A DNA stretch of 39,477 nucleotides from contig CALCRU010000035.1 in NCBI GenBank assembly GCA_937894335.1, positions 1-39,477 on the forward strand, in the 5' to 3' direction. Source of the DNA: an uncultured Treponema sp. (GTDB lineage: Bacteria; Spirochaetota; Spirochaetia; Treponematales; Treponemataceae). The notes below the pieces were generated by a model. It saw only the letters and a list, made by a program, of their open reading frames with translations, was not told where the DNA came from and did no database searches. Below are positions 26,353-34,897 of the stretch, piece after piece. Numbering within the stretch: the first letter of the stretch is position 1; each line of letters starts with the position of its first letter. Position numbers and translations under genes: made by a program.

Positions 26353-27627
26353 TCATCTGAATGTAATGGACGGAACCTTTGCAAATGCATTTACAAAAAA
26401 CATTATGCACTGGTATCCTGCATTCATTATACAACCAAAAGGCCGTGAAAGAAAAGGTATGCAGAGGGAAAAAATGATGGCAATTATAGAAACTGTAAGA
26501 AAAATGTTTATCATGGGAGAAACTACAACAGTTGAAACAATTCCTACTGGAGAAACTGCCCCAAAGACACTGGCACTTACTGGAGCCGTTGCAATCTGGG
26601 CACCGCAAGAGGCTGACACTGAGGCGGAAATTTTGGGAGGAAGAAAGCGTACCGTAAGAATGTTGATGATGTCTGAAAAAACTAGGATTCCTGCCAGCGA
26701 AAGGTAGGACAGCATGAAGGCAAAGCTGGAAGAGTCGGCAGGTTTTATTACCGTGTGGATTATAAAGCATGCGCACAAAACATGAAAAAATGAAAGTTCC
26801 CTGCAGAAGACTTTTTTTGCAGTAAGCATTATGAGCGAGCAGATTAAGGCTCTTAAAAGAGAGGGTGAAAGTCCAGCAAAAAGAACAAAGGCAAAAATTG
26901 CGGCAAGTCGGGGAAGAAAGGATTTTTTCTTACCAAAAAGTTTTGTAGAAAAGTTTCCTGCAAGAGATGAAAAAAATGAAAGGTGCATTCCGCTAAGGGC
27001 AAGAATGTGGGAAAGACCAGATGCCCTAAATGCATCAGAAACAGATTCTTCCGTATACTCTCTTGCGCCAGACAGAAGTGAAAGAATAAGGGCTCCCGCA
27101 CTACCCCACGCACACATCAGCCTTTTAAACATTAGCCTAAGGCAGGCTCTGTATTTTCTAAGTCTTCCCAAAAATCCTTTGTCAAAAAAAACTTCATGAA
27201 TTTCTTCCGCATAAAAAGCATTTGTTTTGTCGGACCATCTTACACCTAGCCTAGTTCTGGCTCCGCTTTCAAAAAGAAAACCTTCAGTTGTAGAAAGTGA
27301 ATGCAGCCTCATGGGGTACAGGGCCTCCACATCATTTGAAGAAACAAATACCCTTACCTTCCCAGATGCAAGTCCTTTTAGACTCATGTTTTCCTGCCTT
27401 ATGCTTACATTTGTAAGCTTTACTTCCATGCTGTAGTAGCATCCCTTGGAAGTTTTTACAGGATTTGAACAGATTGTACCCTCCAAAAGTGTAACCTGTT
27501 CTTTGGGAATTGCGGAACTGTAGGGGGTTCGGGTAAGTGGTTCTTCTCTAGTATAAATAAAAATTGCAGTAAGCAGGGCGGTTATAAAAACCGGATGAAG
27601 AAAGTTTCTCTTTAGCCATGCAGTCAT
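26353..27627 (-). CDS. ComEC/Rec2-type competence membrane protein, no nuclease domain
   Basis: A 424-residue polytopic membrane protein. The N-terminal part has a helix (about 10-22) and an OB-like DUF4131 region (LLEGTICSNPVKTSKGCYYS). The rest is the competence domain with the hallmark LSGAREYTEESVSDAFRASG-LSHILALSGMHLSF and LLRALICSLIML. Full ComEC proteins carry a C-terminal metallo-beta-lactamase domain; this one stops right after the membrane domain and rsmA begins 13 bases later, so no remnant is present. It might form the DNA channel alone or serve another purpose. Start at 27627, because GGAGG precedes that ATG; the 12 codons upstream lack support. First gene of the minus-strand operon ending with the RluA genes. 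Confidence 0.85.
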   Translation of the reverse strand: MTAWLKRNFLHPVFITALLTAIFIYTREEPLTRTPYSSAIPKEQVTLLEGTICSNPVKTSKGCYYSMEVKLTNVSIRQENMSLKGLASGKVRVFVSSNDVEALYPMRLHSLSTTEGFLFESGARTRLGVRWSDKTNAFYAEEIHEVFFDKGFLGRLRKYRACLRLMFKRLMCAWGSAGALILSLLSGAREYTEESVSDAFRASGLSHILALSGMHLSFFSSLAGNFSTKLFGKKKSFLPRLAAIFAFVLFAGLSPSLLRALICSLIMLTAKKVFCRELSFFHVLCACFIIHTVIKPADSSSFAFMLSYLSLAGILVFSDIINILTVRFLPPKISASVSASCGAQIATAPVSASVFGAVSPVGIVSTVVVSPMINIFLTVSIIAIIFSLCIPFLSRPFGCIMNAGYQCIMFFVNAFAKVPSITFR

Positions 27628-27690
27628 TTGTGCCTCCGTATTTAAGTATGTAAAGGAAAACACAAAAAATGCATTAAAACAGGAAGTTCC

Positions 27691-28836
27691 TTACTGAATT
27701 TCTTTTAAAATATCGTCTTCAGATTGGTTGGGATCAAAAACAGGAACTTCCATGCCTTCGGGTAAATTCTGATTTAGGGTTTCTTCTGTGTCACCAGCTT
27801 CCTTCATGTCTTCTTCCGTTCCTGCCAGAGCCTCGTGCATTTCCTTTTGTTCTTGAGGAATTACATTGTATACGAACGAAAGAACGGCATTCTTCATGGC
27901 AGGTTCTATATGGGTGCATTCAAAGTGAAGCCTAGACTGATTCATTGCCGCATTGTATTCCACTGAACGGATTACGCCGAACATCATTATAAAAACCTCG
28001 TCCAGAGTAAACTGAAGTTTTATTTGCACATTGTTCCGTCCCTTTCCGCCAATCCTTATAAGTGCTCCGTCTTCGCTTATGTCTTCCAGCAGACATTTAA
28101 ATCCGCCGTCGTCATCAACTGCATTAAAGTCTGGAGTTGCAGTTTTTATCATGAACATCTGGGCATAGATTTTGCATTCGCAACGGATGGACTGCCTCTT
28201 TTGCGTGCGAAGGAGTTCTGAACTGTTGCGTATAAAAAGCGCTTCCTGTCCAAGAAAAATGCCAGACTTGACGACCGTAGTGTCAAATACATAGCCAGCG
28301 TCTCCCTTGCGCCAGAAGTAAACATGTATGTCCTGATTGACCCATTCTTCACCACGGTATTTTATTATGTTGTCCTGTCTGGGAAGTGAAATTACCATTT
28401 CGTGACCGCTGTTCAAAATGCGAGAAAAGAAGACACCCTTACCGGGAAGAATTATGCGGAGCCGCTGGTCTTTCTGTAGAGACTTTGTTGATTCCAGCCC
28501 CCTCTTACCGTCAGCCACAAGGGCAATGCGAGTTCTGAACTTGTAAAGTTTGGACAAAAAGTTCTGGATCTTAAAGGAGTTTTCGGTTCCGTTATGACGG
28601 GATTTTGTTATTACATCAGAAATACATCTGTTAAGCGCTGGTACCGAAACATAGAGGGCCATGGGGTCTTCCAAGTCACAATGCTTTGCAAGACGCCACA
28701 GGGTTGAAACCTCTCCAAATTTAAACTGATTTTCAAGACCCGTAGAAAAAAAAGCAATTTTGTCTTTAAAGACAACCATGAGCCGAATGAAAACCGCAAT
28801 AACCAAAAGTGCCGCTATAATTATTAGAACTCTCAA
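27691..28836 (-). CDS. PilZ-domain c-di-GMP receptor, membrane-anchored
   Basis: A 381-residue protein. An N-terminal helix (about 2-22) anchors it to the membrane. The middle part (about 140-205) looks like the PilZ N-terminal partner domain of YcgR-type proteins. The PilZ domain follows with the two c-di-GMP motifs RQSIR and DISEDGALIRIGG. The C terminus is acidic. Such receptors usually affect motility, chemotaxis or adhesion. The start appears to be TTG (28836): AGAGG lies 4-5 nt upstream and the next ATG would remove the helix. It is divergent from the CPBP gene by 37 bp. Confidence 0.85.
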   Translation of the reverse strand: MRVLIIIAALLVIAVFIRLMVVFKDKIAFFSTGLENQFKFGEVSTLWRLAKHCDLEDPMALYVSVPALNRCISDVITKSRHNGTENSFKIQNFLSKLYKFRTRIALVADGKRGLESTKSLQKDQRLRIILPGKGVFFSRILNSGHEMVISLPRQDNIIKYRGEEWVNQDIHVYFWRKGDAGYVFDTTVVKSGIFLGQEALFIRNSSELLRTQKRQSIRCECKIYAQMFMIKTATPDFNAVDDDGGFKCLLEDISEDGALIRIGGKGRNNVQIKLQFTLDEVFIMMFGVIRSVEYNAAMNQSRLHFECTHIEPAMKNAVLSFVYNVIPQEQKEMHEALAGTEEDMKEAGDTEETLNQNLPEGMEVPVFDPNQSEDDILKEIQ

Positions 28837-28837
28837 A

Positions 28838-28866
28838 TTGACCTCTGCTAACTTTTAGTATATCAT
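28838..28866 (+). promoter_or_regulatory. Promoter of the CPBP protease gene
   Basis: TTGACC (28838-28843), 17 nt, TATCAT (28861-28866). The start codon ATG is at 28874, seven bases after the -10 box, so the mRNA would be leaderless or nearly so. On the other strand TATACT (complement of 28857-28862) may be the -10 box of the PilZ gene, without a convincing -35. Confidence 0.6.
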
Positions 28867-28873
28867 ATATCCG

Positions 28874-29536
28874 ATGAAAAAAAAATATGTTTTTGTGCAA
28901 TTTGCACTCATTTTTATTTTTTTTATCCTTCCGCCACTTTTTGTTTCCAAAGGTCTTCCCGGGGCTGCCACAGGAAATTTTTCGCCGTGGGTTCTGATTC
29001 AGCTGATTCTGGCCCTTGCCCTCGAGGTGGAGCATCAGCTTTTTTTTGAGCCAAATACTCATCCCCTTGGAATTGCAGGAGTTTTTAAAAGCCTTTCCTG
29101 GGGAACCATAAGTCTGGGCCTTTTAATGCTTGTTTTTGCCTTAATGCAGGTCCTTTGCATGGCATTTCCTTTTCTTGCAGACGGAAGCATGAGCCTTTCC
29201 CTGCCAGAATCTCCCCTGCGCTGGCTTTATGTGCTTTTGTCTCTTGCAGTGGGTGCCTTTTACGAAGAGGAACTTTACCGTCAGTTTTTGCCCTACGCCC
29301 TTACCCTTTTTGCAGAAGGTAAAAAGGGATGGCATATCTTTACGGAAATTTTCTGCCTGCTTGTGTTTGCATTTTCGCACCGCTATCTGGGATGGGGAGC
29401 TGTAATAAACGCCTGCTTGTGCGGACTTATTCTAAGGCTTTGCCGCATAAAGAGCCTTAGTTGCTATGCAGGAAGTGCCGCCCATTTTTCATACAACCTA
29501 ATAATCTACGCCTTTACCCTCCTTATTTCTGTGTAG
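28874..29536 (+). CDS. CPBP-family intramembrane metalloprotease
   Basis: A 220-residue polytopic membrane protein of the CAAX protease/bacteriocin-processing (Abi) family. The motifs are E131-E132-E133-L-Y-R136 (EExxxR), the H in FAFSHRYLG (H169) and the C-terminal HxxxN in AAHFSYNLI. About six membrane segments. The substrate is unknown; bacterial members range from peptide processing to self-immunity. No Shine-Dalgarno is visible before the ATG, in line with the promoter position. It stands alone, not coupled to neighbours. Confidence 0.83.
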   Translation: MKKKYVFVQFALIFIFFILPPLFVSKGLPGAATGNFSPWVLIQLILALALEVEHQLFFEPNTHPLGIAGVFKSLSWGTISLGLLMLVFALMQVLCMAFPFLADGSMSLSLPESPLRWLYVLLSLAVGAFYEEELYRQFLPYALTLFAEGKKGWHIFTEIFCLLVFAFSHRYLGWGAVINACLCGLILRLCRIKSLSCYAGSAAHFSYNLIIYAFTLLISV

Positions 29537-29612
29537 AAACTGATTTACCCTTGAAACATCTTGGACTATGTGTTACTCTGTATCGTAATTAAGTAAATTT
29601 AAGGAAAGCATA

Positions 29613-31028
29613 ATGATTTATACAGATACTAGAGATTCTTCGGTTAAGGTTGACTTTAAAACTGCTGTTGTTAACGGCATGAACGCAAAGACCGGTGGAC
29701 TTTACATTCCCACATCTTTTCCCCTTTTGGACCCAACTTTTGTAAATCGGGTTCCAGAACATTCCTTTAGGGAAACTGCATTTGAAATGGCAAAACCTTT
29801 CGTGGACGGAGAAATCCCCGATAACGAACTTGAATTTATCATTCAAGATGCCTACCCTTTTAACGCTCAGATTGTTCCCATTGATCCGGTAACTTATGTT
29901 CTTGAACTCTTTCACGGCCCCACTTGCGCATTTAAAGATTTTGGCGCTCGCTTCATGGCCAGAGTAATGTCCTACTTTAACCGAGGTGAAAACGACAATC
30001 TGCACATTCTTGTTGCGACCTCTGGTGACACTGGAAGTGCAGTAGGCTCAGCATTCCACAATGTTCCTGGCATAGATGTTACCATACTCTACCCCGACGG
30101 AAAAATTTCTCCCCTTCAGGAAAAACAACTTTCAACATTTACAGGAAATGTCCGCGCCCTTAAGGTTAACGGAACTTTTGACGACTGTCAGAAACTTGTA
30201 AAGACTGCATTTACCGACGAAGAGCTTAGAAAGAAGTTTAGGCTGTCATCGGCAAACTCTATAAACATTTCTCGCCTTTTGCCCCAGAGTTTTTACTACA
30301 TGTATGCGGCAAATGTTGTTCGCAACAGAATTCCCCATGACTCAAAAATTGAAGACGCCTCAATTATTGTAAGTGTTCCCAGTGGAAACTTTGGAAACCT
30401 TACGAGCGGACTTATAGCTCTTAAGATGGGAGCACCCATAAAGGGATTTGTTGCGGCTACAAATGCAAACCATACCATTCCCGACTGGATTGCAACTGGA
30501 GAATACAAGGCTCGCCCCTCTGTTGCCACTCTTAGCAATGCAATGGATGTAGGTGCGCCTTCCAACTATGAGCGCATTGCAGCAATGTATTCCCTTGACG
30601 AAGTAAGGAACCTCTTTGCATCTTACTGGACTGATGATGAAGGCACTCTTGAGGCAATAAGGCAGTGCAACGAAAAAACAGGCTACATCATAGATCCCCA
30701 CGGTGCCGTTGCATGGAAAGCATGGAACGACATTCGCTTAGGAGGCATGGAAAAACTTATGTCTGGCAATGTTGAAACCGACACTGCAAAGCCGGGACTT
30801 ACTGCAAACATTCCTGCCTGGGCAGAAACAGTTACCTCAAAGAAGGCTGTGGGAATCATTCTTGAAACCGCCCACCCTGCAAAGTTTGGTGCAACGGTAG
30901 TAAAAGCTGTAGGCAGAGAACCCAGTATGCCCGACAGACTGGAAAAAGTCCTTTCCCTTCCAGACAGGGCTACTCCTATGGAAAAGGACTACGACAGTTT
31001 TAAGGAATGGCTTGTATCCAACCTGTAG
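29613..31028 (+). CDS. thrC: Threonine synthase
   Basis: PLP enzyme converting O-phosphohomoserine to threonine. The 471-residue protein has the PLP-lysine motif FHGPTCAFKDFGARF (K108), the phosphate-binding ATSGDTGSAV, and SVPSGNFGNLTSGL. The N-terminal domain YTDTRDSSVKVDFKTAVVNG is typical of the longer, fungal/proteobacterial-type ThrC. ATG with AAGGAAAG 6-13 nt upstream. The 76-bp gap before it has no promoter I would commit to, and no other thr gene is in the window. Confidence 0.95.
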   Translation: MIYTDTRDSSVKVDFKTAVVNGMNAKTGGLYIPTSFPLLDPTFVNRVPEHSFRETAFEMAKPFVDGEIPDNELEFIIQDAYPFNAQIVPIDPVTYVLELFHGPTCAFKDFGARFMARVMSYFNRGENDNLHILVATSGDTGSAVGSAFHNVPGIDVTILYPDGKISPLQEKQLSTFTGNVRALKVNGTFDDCQKLVKTAFTDEELRKKFRLSSANSINISRLLPQSFYYMYAANVVRNRIPHDSKIEDASIIVSVPSGNFGNLTSGLIALKMGAPIKGFVAATNANHTIPDWIATGEYKARPSVATLSNAMDVGAPSNYERIAAMYSLDEVRNLFASYWTDDEGTLEAIRQCNEKTGYIIDPHGAVAWKAWNDIRLGGMEKLMSGNVETDTAKPGLTANIPAWAETVTSKKAVGIILETAHPAKFGATVVKAVGREPSMPDRLEKVLSLPDRATPMEKDYDSFKEWLVSNL

Positions 31029-31038
31029 GATTTTTTGC

Positions 31039-31530
31039 CTACATATTGGAGTAAGTCTGCACGGAATCTTCCAGATGCTCTATTGCAATTCCCGCCTGAC
31101 TAAACATGGACATTGAGTCAGCCTCGTCGTGGTAATGCTTTTCGCACACAACCCTTTTTATTCCGCAGTTGATTATGAGCATGGCGCAGGTACGGCAAGG
31201 AGTCATCTTGCAGTAGACAGTAGCACCATCGATTGAAATTCCTCGCTTAGCAGCCTGACAGATTGCGTTCTGTTCCGCATGTACGGTACGGACGCAGTGC
31301 TGGGTAATGGAGCCATCGTCGTGAATCATCTTGCGCATCATGTGACCAACATCGTCGCAATGAGGCAGTCCTGCTGGGCTTCCCACATAGCCTGTTACCA
31401 TAATCTGATTGTCTTTTGCAATTACGCAGCCACTTCTTCCCCTGTCGCAGGTAGCCCTTTTTGCAATGGTTCGGGCAACTTCCATAAAGTATTCGTCCCA
31501 AGTGGGTCTTTGATATTTTTCTTCTTCCAT
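31039..31530 (-). CDS. Deoxycytidylate (dCMP) deaminase
   Basis: A 163-residue zinc enzyme that makes dUMP for thymidylate synthesis. The zinc-site signature is HAEQNAICQAA plus MTPCRTCAMLI. The family's N-terminal WDEYFMEVARTIAKRATCDR is also present. Two ATGs are in frame; I take 31530 because GGAG lies 6 nt before it, whereas the one at 31542 has AGG directly abutting it. The HD-GYP gene ends 13 bases upstream on the same strand, so both are probably on one mRNA. ComEB is the same family; the name is not warranted here. Confidence 0.93.
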   Translation of the reverse strand: MEEEKYQRPTWDEYFMEVARTIAKRATCDRGRSGCVIAKDNQIMVTGYVGSPAGLPHCDDVGHMMRKMIHDDGSITQHCVRTVHAEQNAICQAAKRGISIDGATVYCKMTPCRTCAMLIINCGIKRVVCEKHYHDEADSMSMFSQAGIAIEHLEDSVQTYSNM

Positions 31531-31543
31531 GGTTTTCTCCATC

Positions 31544-33277
31544 CTAAATTATTGTTTTAAGGTGCATGTCGTGGATGACATCGCTTTCTGAATCAAGTGA
31601 CTCATAGTAGGCTTCCAGTTTTGGTCGGGCACTAATGTAATAGGGTTCCAACCTTTTGTCAAACTGGGTTCCCATTCCCTTTATAATTATGTCATTTGCC
31701 TCGCTAAAGGACATTTTTTCTTTGTAGCACCTCTTGCTTACAAGGGCATCGTAAACATCAGCAATGGCCATAATCCTTGCTTCTATAGGAATCTCCTCAC
31801 CCTTAAGTCCTTCGGGGTAACCTGAGCCGTCCCATCTTTCGTGGTGATAGTGGGCAACATTTTCTGCCATAAGATGAAACTCCAGGTCGTCAGTTCCTTT
31901 AAGAATTTCGTGAACGATTCTTGCCCCTTCCTTTGCATGAGACTTCATTATTTCAAATTCGTCTTTTTCAAATTTGCCGGGCTTTCTAAGAATGGCATCG
32001 TCTACGGCAATTTTTCCTAGGTCGTGCATAGGAGCAGCTTTTATGAGATTGTCGTAGAATTTTTCGCTAAGGTTAAGACTGCTGTCCTTCCTCATTTCGT
32101 CAATCAAGATGCGGATCGTGTCGCTAGTACGCTTGATGTGTCCTCCTGTAGAGTTGTCTCGGCTTTCTACCATGGTTGCCATGCTGAGCACCAGGTTGTT
32201 GTGCATCTCTACAATGTGGGCAGTCTTTTGGTCAACTTCCTTCTGCAGGGTTTCGTTGTAGTGTCCCAAAAGAGCAATGTATTTTTGATCCTGAGTGTCA
32301 TCGGTAAGAAAAAGCTGGTATCCCCTTTTGTGAGGTCCGTCATAGAGAAAGTTTACATCCACAAGATAAATAAGATCGTCCTTTTCAAAGTGGAACTTGT
32401 CCTTGCTCTGGTCCGCTTTAAAGGTGTCCAGCCACTTTACTACGGTTTCCTTAAGCAAGGGATTGTCGTAGGCAGAGGTGTCCACATGTATTTCTTCTAG
32501 CACGGGAAAAATCTGCTTGGCAGTTTTGTTGCTTCCCAGATAGTTGTATTTAAAGTCAAAGGAAACAAAGCCTGACTCTTCCGCCTTTACAAGAGAGTCA
32601 ATGCCTGTTTCTGTAATGTCGTATACGCATATTCTTTTTATGATGATTAGATAAATGAACTGGGTTACCACATAGGCAAAGGGAATGAGTTCTATTTCTG
32701 GAGTAATTGTGCGTCCTGCAAAAAAACTAAAGAAGCAGAATGATTCAGGAATAAAGAGAAGAAGTATGGTCTTTCTTGAAACATCCCTTTTTTTTATGTA
32801 GGCGTAAATCATCGTGCACATGCCTATGATGAAGTAGACAATGACCAGAATGTAAAAGAGTATGTGCAGGGGACCGTACTCTTTTGTTATGGAGTTGATT
32901 CCGTCTCTGCGGGAGAATGTTACGCTTTTGTAGAAGAGGGGAAGCTCCCCTATAGAAAGAGCACATGCATAGGTAAGCGTAGAAACAAGTATGAGCAGAG
33001 CAACCAGTTTGTTGTTCAGTTTTACATTACACAGGGAAAAAATACAAAGCGTTATAAATGTAATAAGATAGCATCCGCTTATGTAGGTGATTTTATAGGC
33101 GTTAAGTGCGGCTTCCAGAGTTGTTGCCTGAGAGAGCAAAAGGTATCCTAAATTTGCAATGGGTACAAAGGCAAAGATGAGCGTAAAGTAAACGGGAAAA
33201 TGCTTATGCCACTGAAAGGCGTAAGTTAGCGACAGAACAAGTGAAAGTACCAAAAGCGATGCGTAATAGTAAACCAT
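31544..33277 (-). CDS. Seven-helix membrane HD-GYP c-di-GMP phosphodiesterase
   Basis: A 577-residue protein. The first 225 residues contain seven hydrophobic segments like the 7TM region found before bacterial histidine kinases. A PAS-like linker region (about 235-345, with the ATP/ligand class unknown) follows, then the HD-GYP domain with H418-D419-LGK, HHERWDGSG and G486-Y487-P488. Proteins of this type hydrolyse c-di-GMP. With the PilZ receptor at 27691 it makes a second c-di-GMP component in the window. The leader (33278-33360) has repeats that allow alternative pairings. Confidence 0.9.
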   Translation of the reverse strand: MVYYYASLLVLSLVLSLTYAFQWHKHFPVYFTLIFAFVPIANLGYLLLSQATTLEAALNAYKITYISGCYLITFITLCIFSLCNVKLNNKLVALLILVSTLTYACALSIGELPLFYKSVTFSRRDGINSITKEYGPLHILFYILVIVYFIIGMCTMIYAYIKKRDVSRKTILLLFIPESFCFFSFFAGRTITPEIELIPFAYVVTQFIYLIIIKRICVYDITETGIDSLVKAEESGFVSFDFKYNYLGSNKTAKQIFPVLEEIHVDTSAYDNPLLKETVVKWLDTFKADQSKDKFHFEKDDLIYLVDVNFLYDGPHKRGYQLFLTDDTQDQKYIALLGHYNETLQKEVDQKTAHIVEMHNNLVLSMATMVESRDNSTGGHIKRTSDTIRILIDEMRKDSSLNLSEKFYDNLIKAAPMHDLGKIAVDDAILRKPGKFEKDEFEIMKSHAKEGARIVHEILKGTDDLEFHLMAENVAHYHHERWDGSGYPEGLKGEEIPIEARIMAIADVYDALVSKRCYKEKMSFSEANDIIIKGMGTQFDKRLEPYYISARPKLEAYYESLDSESDVIHDMHLKTII

Positions 33278-33309
33278 TTATAATTCTCTCAAAAACTTTT
33301 TAATTTTTA

Positions 33310-33358
33310 ATGTGGTAAGAAGCAGCGGCAGTAAGTTTACCACAAGTTCTTACCACAT
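33310..33358 (-). promoter_or_regulatory. Leader repeats upstream of HD-GYP gene
   Basis: A perfect 12-bp inverted repeat pairs ATGTGGTAAGAA (33310-33321) with TTCTTACCACAT (33347-33358). A third copy of the core, TTACCAC (33337-33343), can pair with the same GTGGTAA (33312-33318). In the mRNA of the HD-GYP gene the two copies would compete for one partner. This could be an RNA switch, or tandem protein sites read as DNA. Confidence 0.5.
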
Positions 33359-33373
33359 AGTTAGCAAGTTAGA

Positions 33374-33432
33374 AATGACAAGGCTGTCCTAAGAGGCGCA
33401 AGGACGCCGCCTAAGATTCTTACCCTGTCATT
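33374..33432. repeat. Palindromic intergenic element 1
   Basis: The ends AATGACAAGG / CCCTGTCATT can form a 10-bp stem with one G-U pair on the minus strand. The interior has nested short arms (AGGCG/CGCCT, GTCCT/AGGAC) and repeats CTTAGG. It has the look of a dispersed palindromic repeat (REP or MITE-like), but copies elsewhere cannot be checked here. Confidence 0.5.
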
Positions 33433-33435
33433 CAT

Positions 33436-33496
33436 GCGAGTTTTTATGCAATAAAAACTCGCGAGATAAAAATGACATGGATGTCATTTTTATCTC
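33436..33496 (-). terminator. Two tandem perfect hairpins after the purine permease gene
   Basis: Hairpin A: GCGAGTTTTTAT / ATAAAAACTCGC (33436-33447 and 33451-33462), 12 bp, 3-nt loop. Hairpin B: 16 bp perfect, arms 33463-33478 and 33481-33496 with a 2-base centre. On the minus strand hairpin B begins inside the permease stop codon TGA and has U-rich 3' arm sequence, then hairpin A follows. They probably end or protect the permease mRNA. The terminal AATGACA/TGTCATT heptamers are shared with the neighbouring palindromic element. Confidence 0.65.
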
Positions 33497-34811
33497 ATTT
33501 TACTGCTTCAAATATGATGTCTGCGAGGAAGATTGCCGCAAGAATCCATGTTACTACAGGAATGTCCTTGGCCTTCTTTCCAGAAACTTTTGCGATTACA
33601 TAGGCAATCATACCCCATGCAATACCCTTGCTGATTGAGTATGCAAAGGGCATTACCATAATGGTAATAAATGCAGGGATGCCTTCTGTGGGATCTGCAA
33701 AGTCGATTGAAGTAACGCTCTTCATCATAAGGTAGCCTACGAAAATCAGAGCCGGAGCAGTTGCTGCCGACGGAATAATGCTGAACAAAGGCCACAGGAA
33801 GAGTGAAAGAATAAAGAGAACTCCAGTAACTACGGAAGCAAGACCTGTGCGTGCTCCTGCTGCAACACCTGAAGAACTTTCTACAAAGCTTGTTACTGTA
33901 GATGTACCAAGACATGCACCTGCAACAGTTCCTATAGCGTCTGCAAGAAGTGCGCCCTTTGCATTCTTGATGTTTCCGTCAGAGTCCTTAAGGTTACCCT
34001 GCTCTGCAACACCCATGAGTGTTCCGATTGTGTCGAACATGTCGGTAAAGAGAAATGTAATGAAGATTACGATGAACTTACCGATTCCGATTGATGCGAT
34101 TCCGCCAAAGTCAAATGCAAACCAGTGAGGTGCAGACGGTGTAGAGAATGGAGTCCAGCCTTCGGGAATTGTGGTTACGCCAAAGGGAATGCCAATGATT
34201 GTAGTTGCCGCAATGCCAATTAAAACTGAACCGGGTACCTTGAGTACATAAAGAACGATTGTAAGGATGAGTCCGATTACAGCAACGATTGCAGTGGGAG
34301 CGCTCATATTAAGGTTTACGAATCCGATGAGTGTTCCTGTGTTTGTGGAAACAATGCCTGCGTTTGCAAGACCGATTATCGTAATGAAAAGTCCAATGCC
34401 AACAGCAACAGCCTTCTTAAGGTTTGCAGGAATAGACTTGATGATTGCTTCACGCACACCAAAGAGAGAAAGCACAATAAAGAGAATACCTTCAAGCAAA
34501 ACTGCAGTAAGAGCAATCTGCCAGCTGCATCCCATTCCAAGGACTACGGAATAGGTGAAGAATGCGTTTAGTCCCAGTCCTGGTGCCAGTGCTACAGGAA
34601 GGTTTGCAAGAAAAGCCATTACCAGAGTGGCAAATCCTGCGGAAATTGCTGTAGCGGTAAATACAGAGCCCCAGTTCATTCCGGTTCCGTCTGTAAGGAT
34701 GTTGGGGTTTACCGCAAGAATGTAAGCCATAGCAAGGAATGTGGTAATACCGCCGACAATTTCTTTGCTGACTGTCGTACCACGCTCCTTCAACTTAAAG
34801 AATTTTTCCAT
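33495..34811 (-). CDS. NCS2-family purine (guanine/hypoxanthine/adenine) permease
   Basis: A 438-residue polytopic transporter of the AzgA/PbuG-like branch of NCS2, taking up purine bases by proton symport. About 12-14 helices, with the conserved start KLKERGTTVSKEIVGGITTF, the APGLGLNAFF motif, and the late TSTVTSFVESSSGVAAGART motif. AGGAGG precedes the ATG. It has its own promoter upstream and hairpins downstream, and looks like a single-gene unit. The leader is only about 27 nt, too short for a purine riboswitch. Confidence 0.93.
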   Translation of the reverse strand: MEKFFKLKERGTTVSKEIVGGITTFLAMAYILAVNPNILTDGTGMNWGSVFTATAISAGFATLVMAFLANLPVALAPGLGLNAFFTYSVVLGMGCSWQIALTAVLLEGILFIVLSLFGVREAIIKSIPANLKKAVAVGIGLFITIIGLANAGIVSTNTGTLIGFVNLNMSAPTAIVAVIGLILTIVLYVLKVPGSVLIGIAATTIIGIPFGVTTIPEGWTPFSTPSAPHWFAFDFGGIASIGIGKFIVIFITFLFTDMFDTIGTLMGVAEQGNLKDSDGNIKNAKGALLADAIGTVAGACLGTSTVTSFVESSSGVAAGARTGLASVVTGVLFILSLFLWPLFSIIPSAATAPALIFVGYLMMKSVTSIDFADPTEGIPAFITIMVMPFAYSISKGIAWGMIAYVIAKVSGKKAKDIPVVTWILAAIFLADIIFEAVK

Positions 34812-34844
34812 GATGATCCTCCTAGATTCATTACATGTTTAAGA

Positions 34845-34873
34845 AGTATACCACGGTTGCCATAAAAAAACAA
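34845..34873 (-). promoter_or_regulatory. Promoter of the purine permease gene
   Basis: Minus strand: TTGTTT (34873-34868), 17 nt, TATACT (34850-34845). Start near 34838, about 27 nt before the ATG. Confidence 0.6.
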
Positions 34874-34897
34874 TGTGAAAAAATTATGCATGCCTAC

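Noticed and set aside
33278..33480. c-di-GMP (GEMM) riboswitch before the HD-GYP gene
   Set aside because: Neither the conserved GEMM core nor a tetraloop-receptor arrangement is present; only simple inverted repeats are seen.
34812..34897. Purine riboswitch before the NCS2 permease
   Set aside because: The predicted leader is about 27 nt and contains no conserved purine-aptamer loops.
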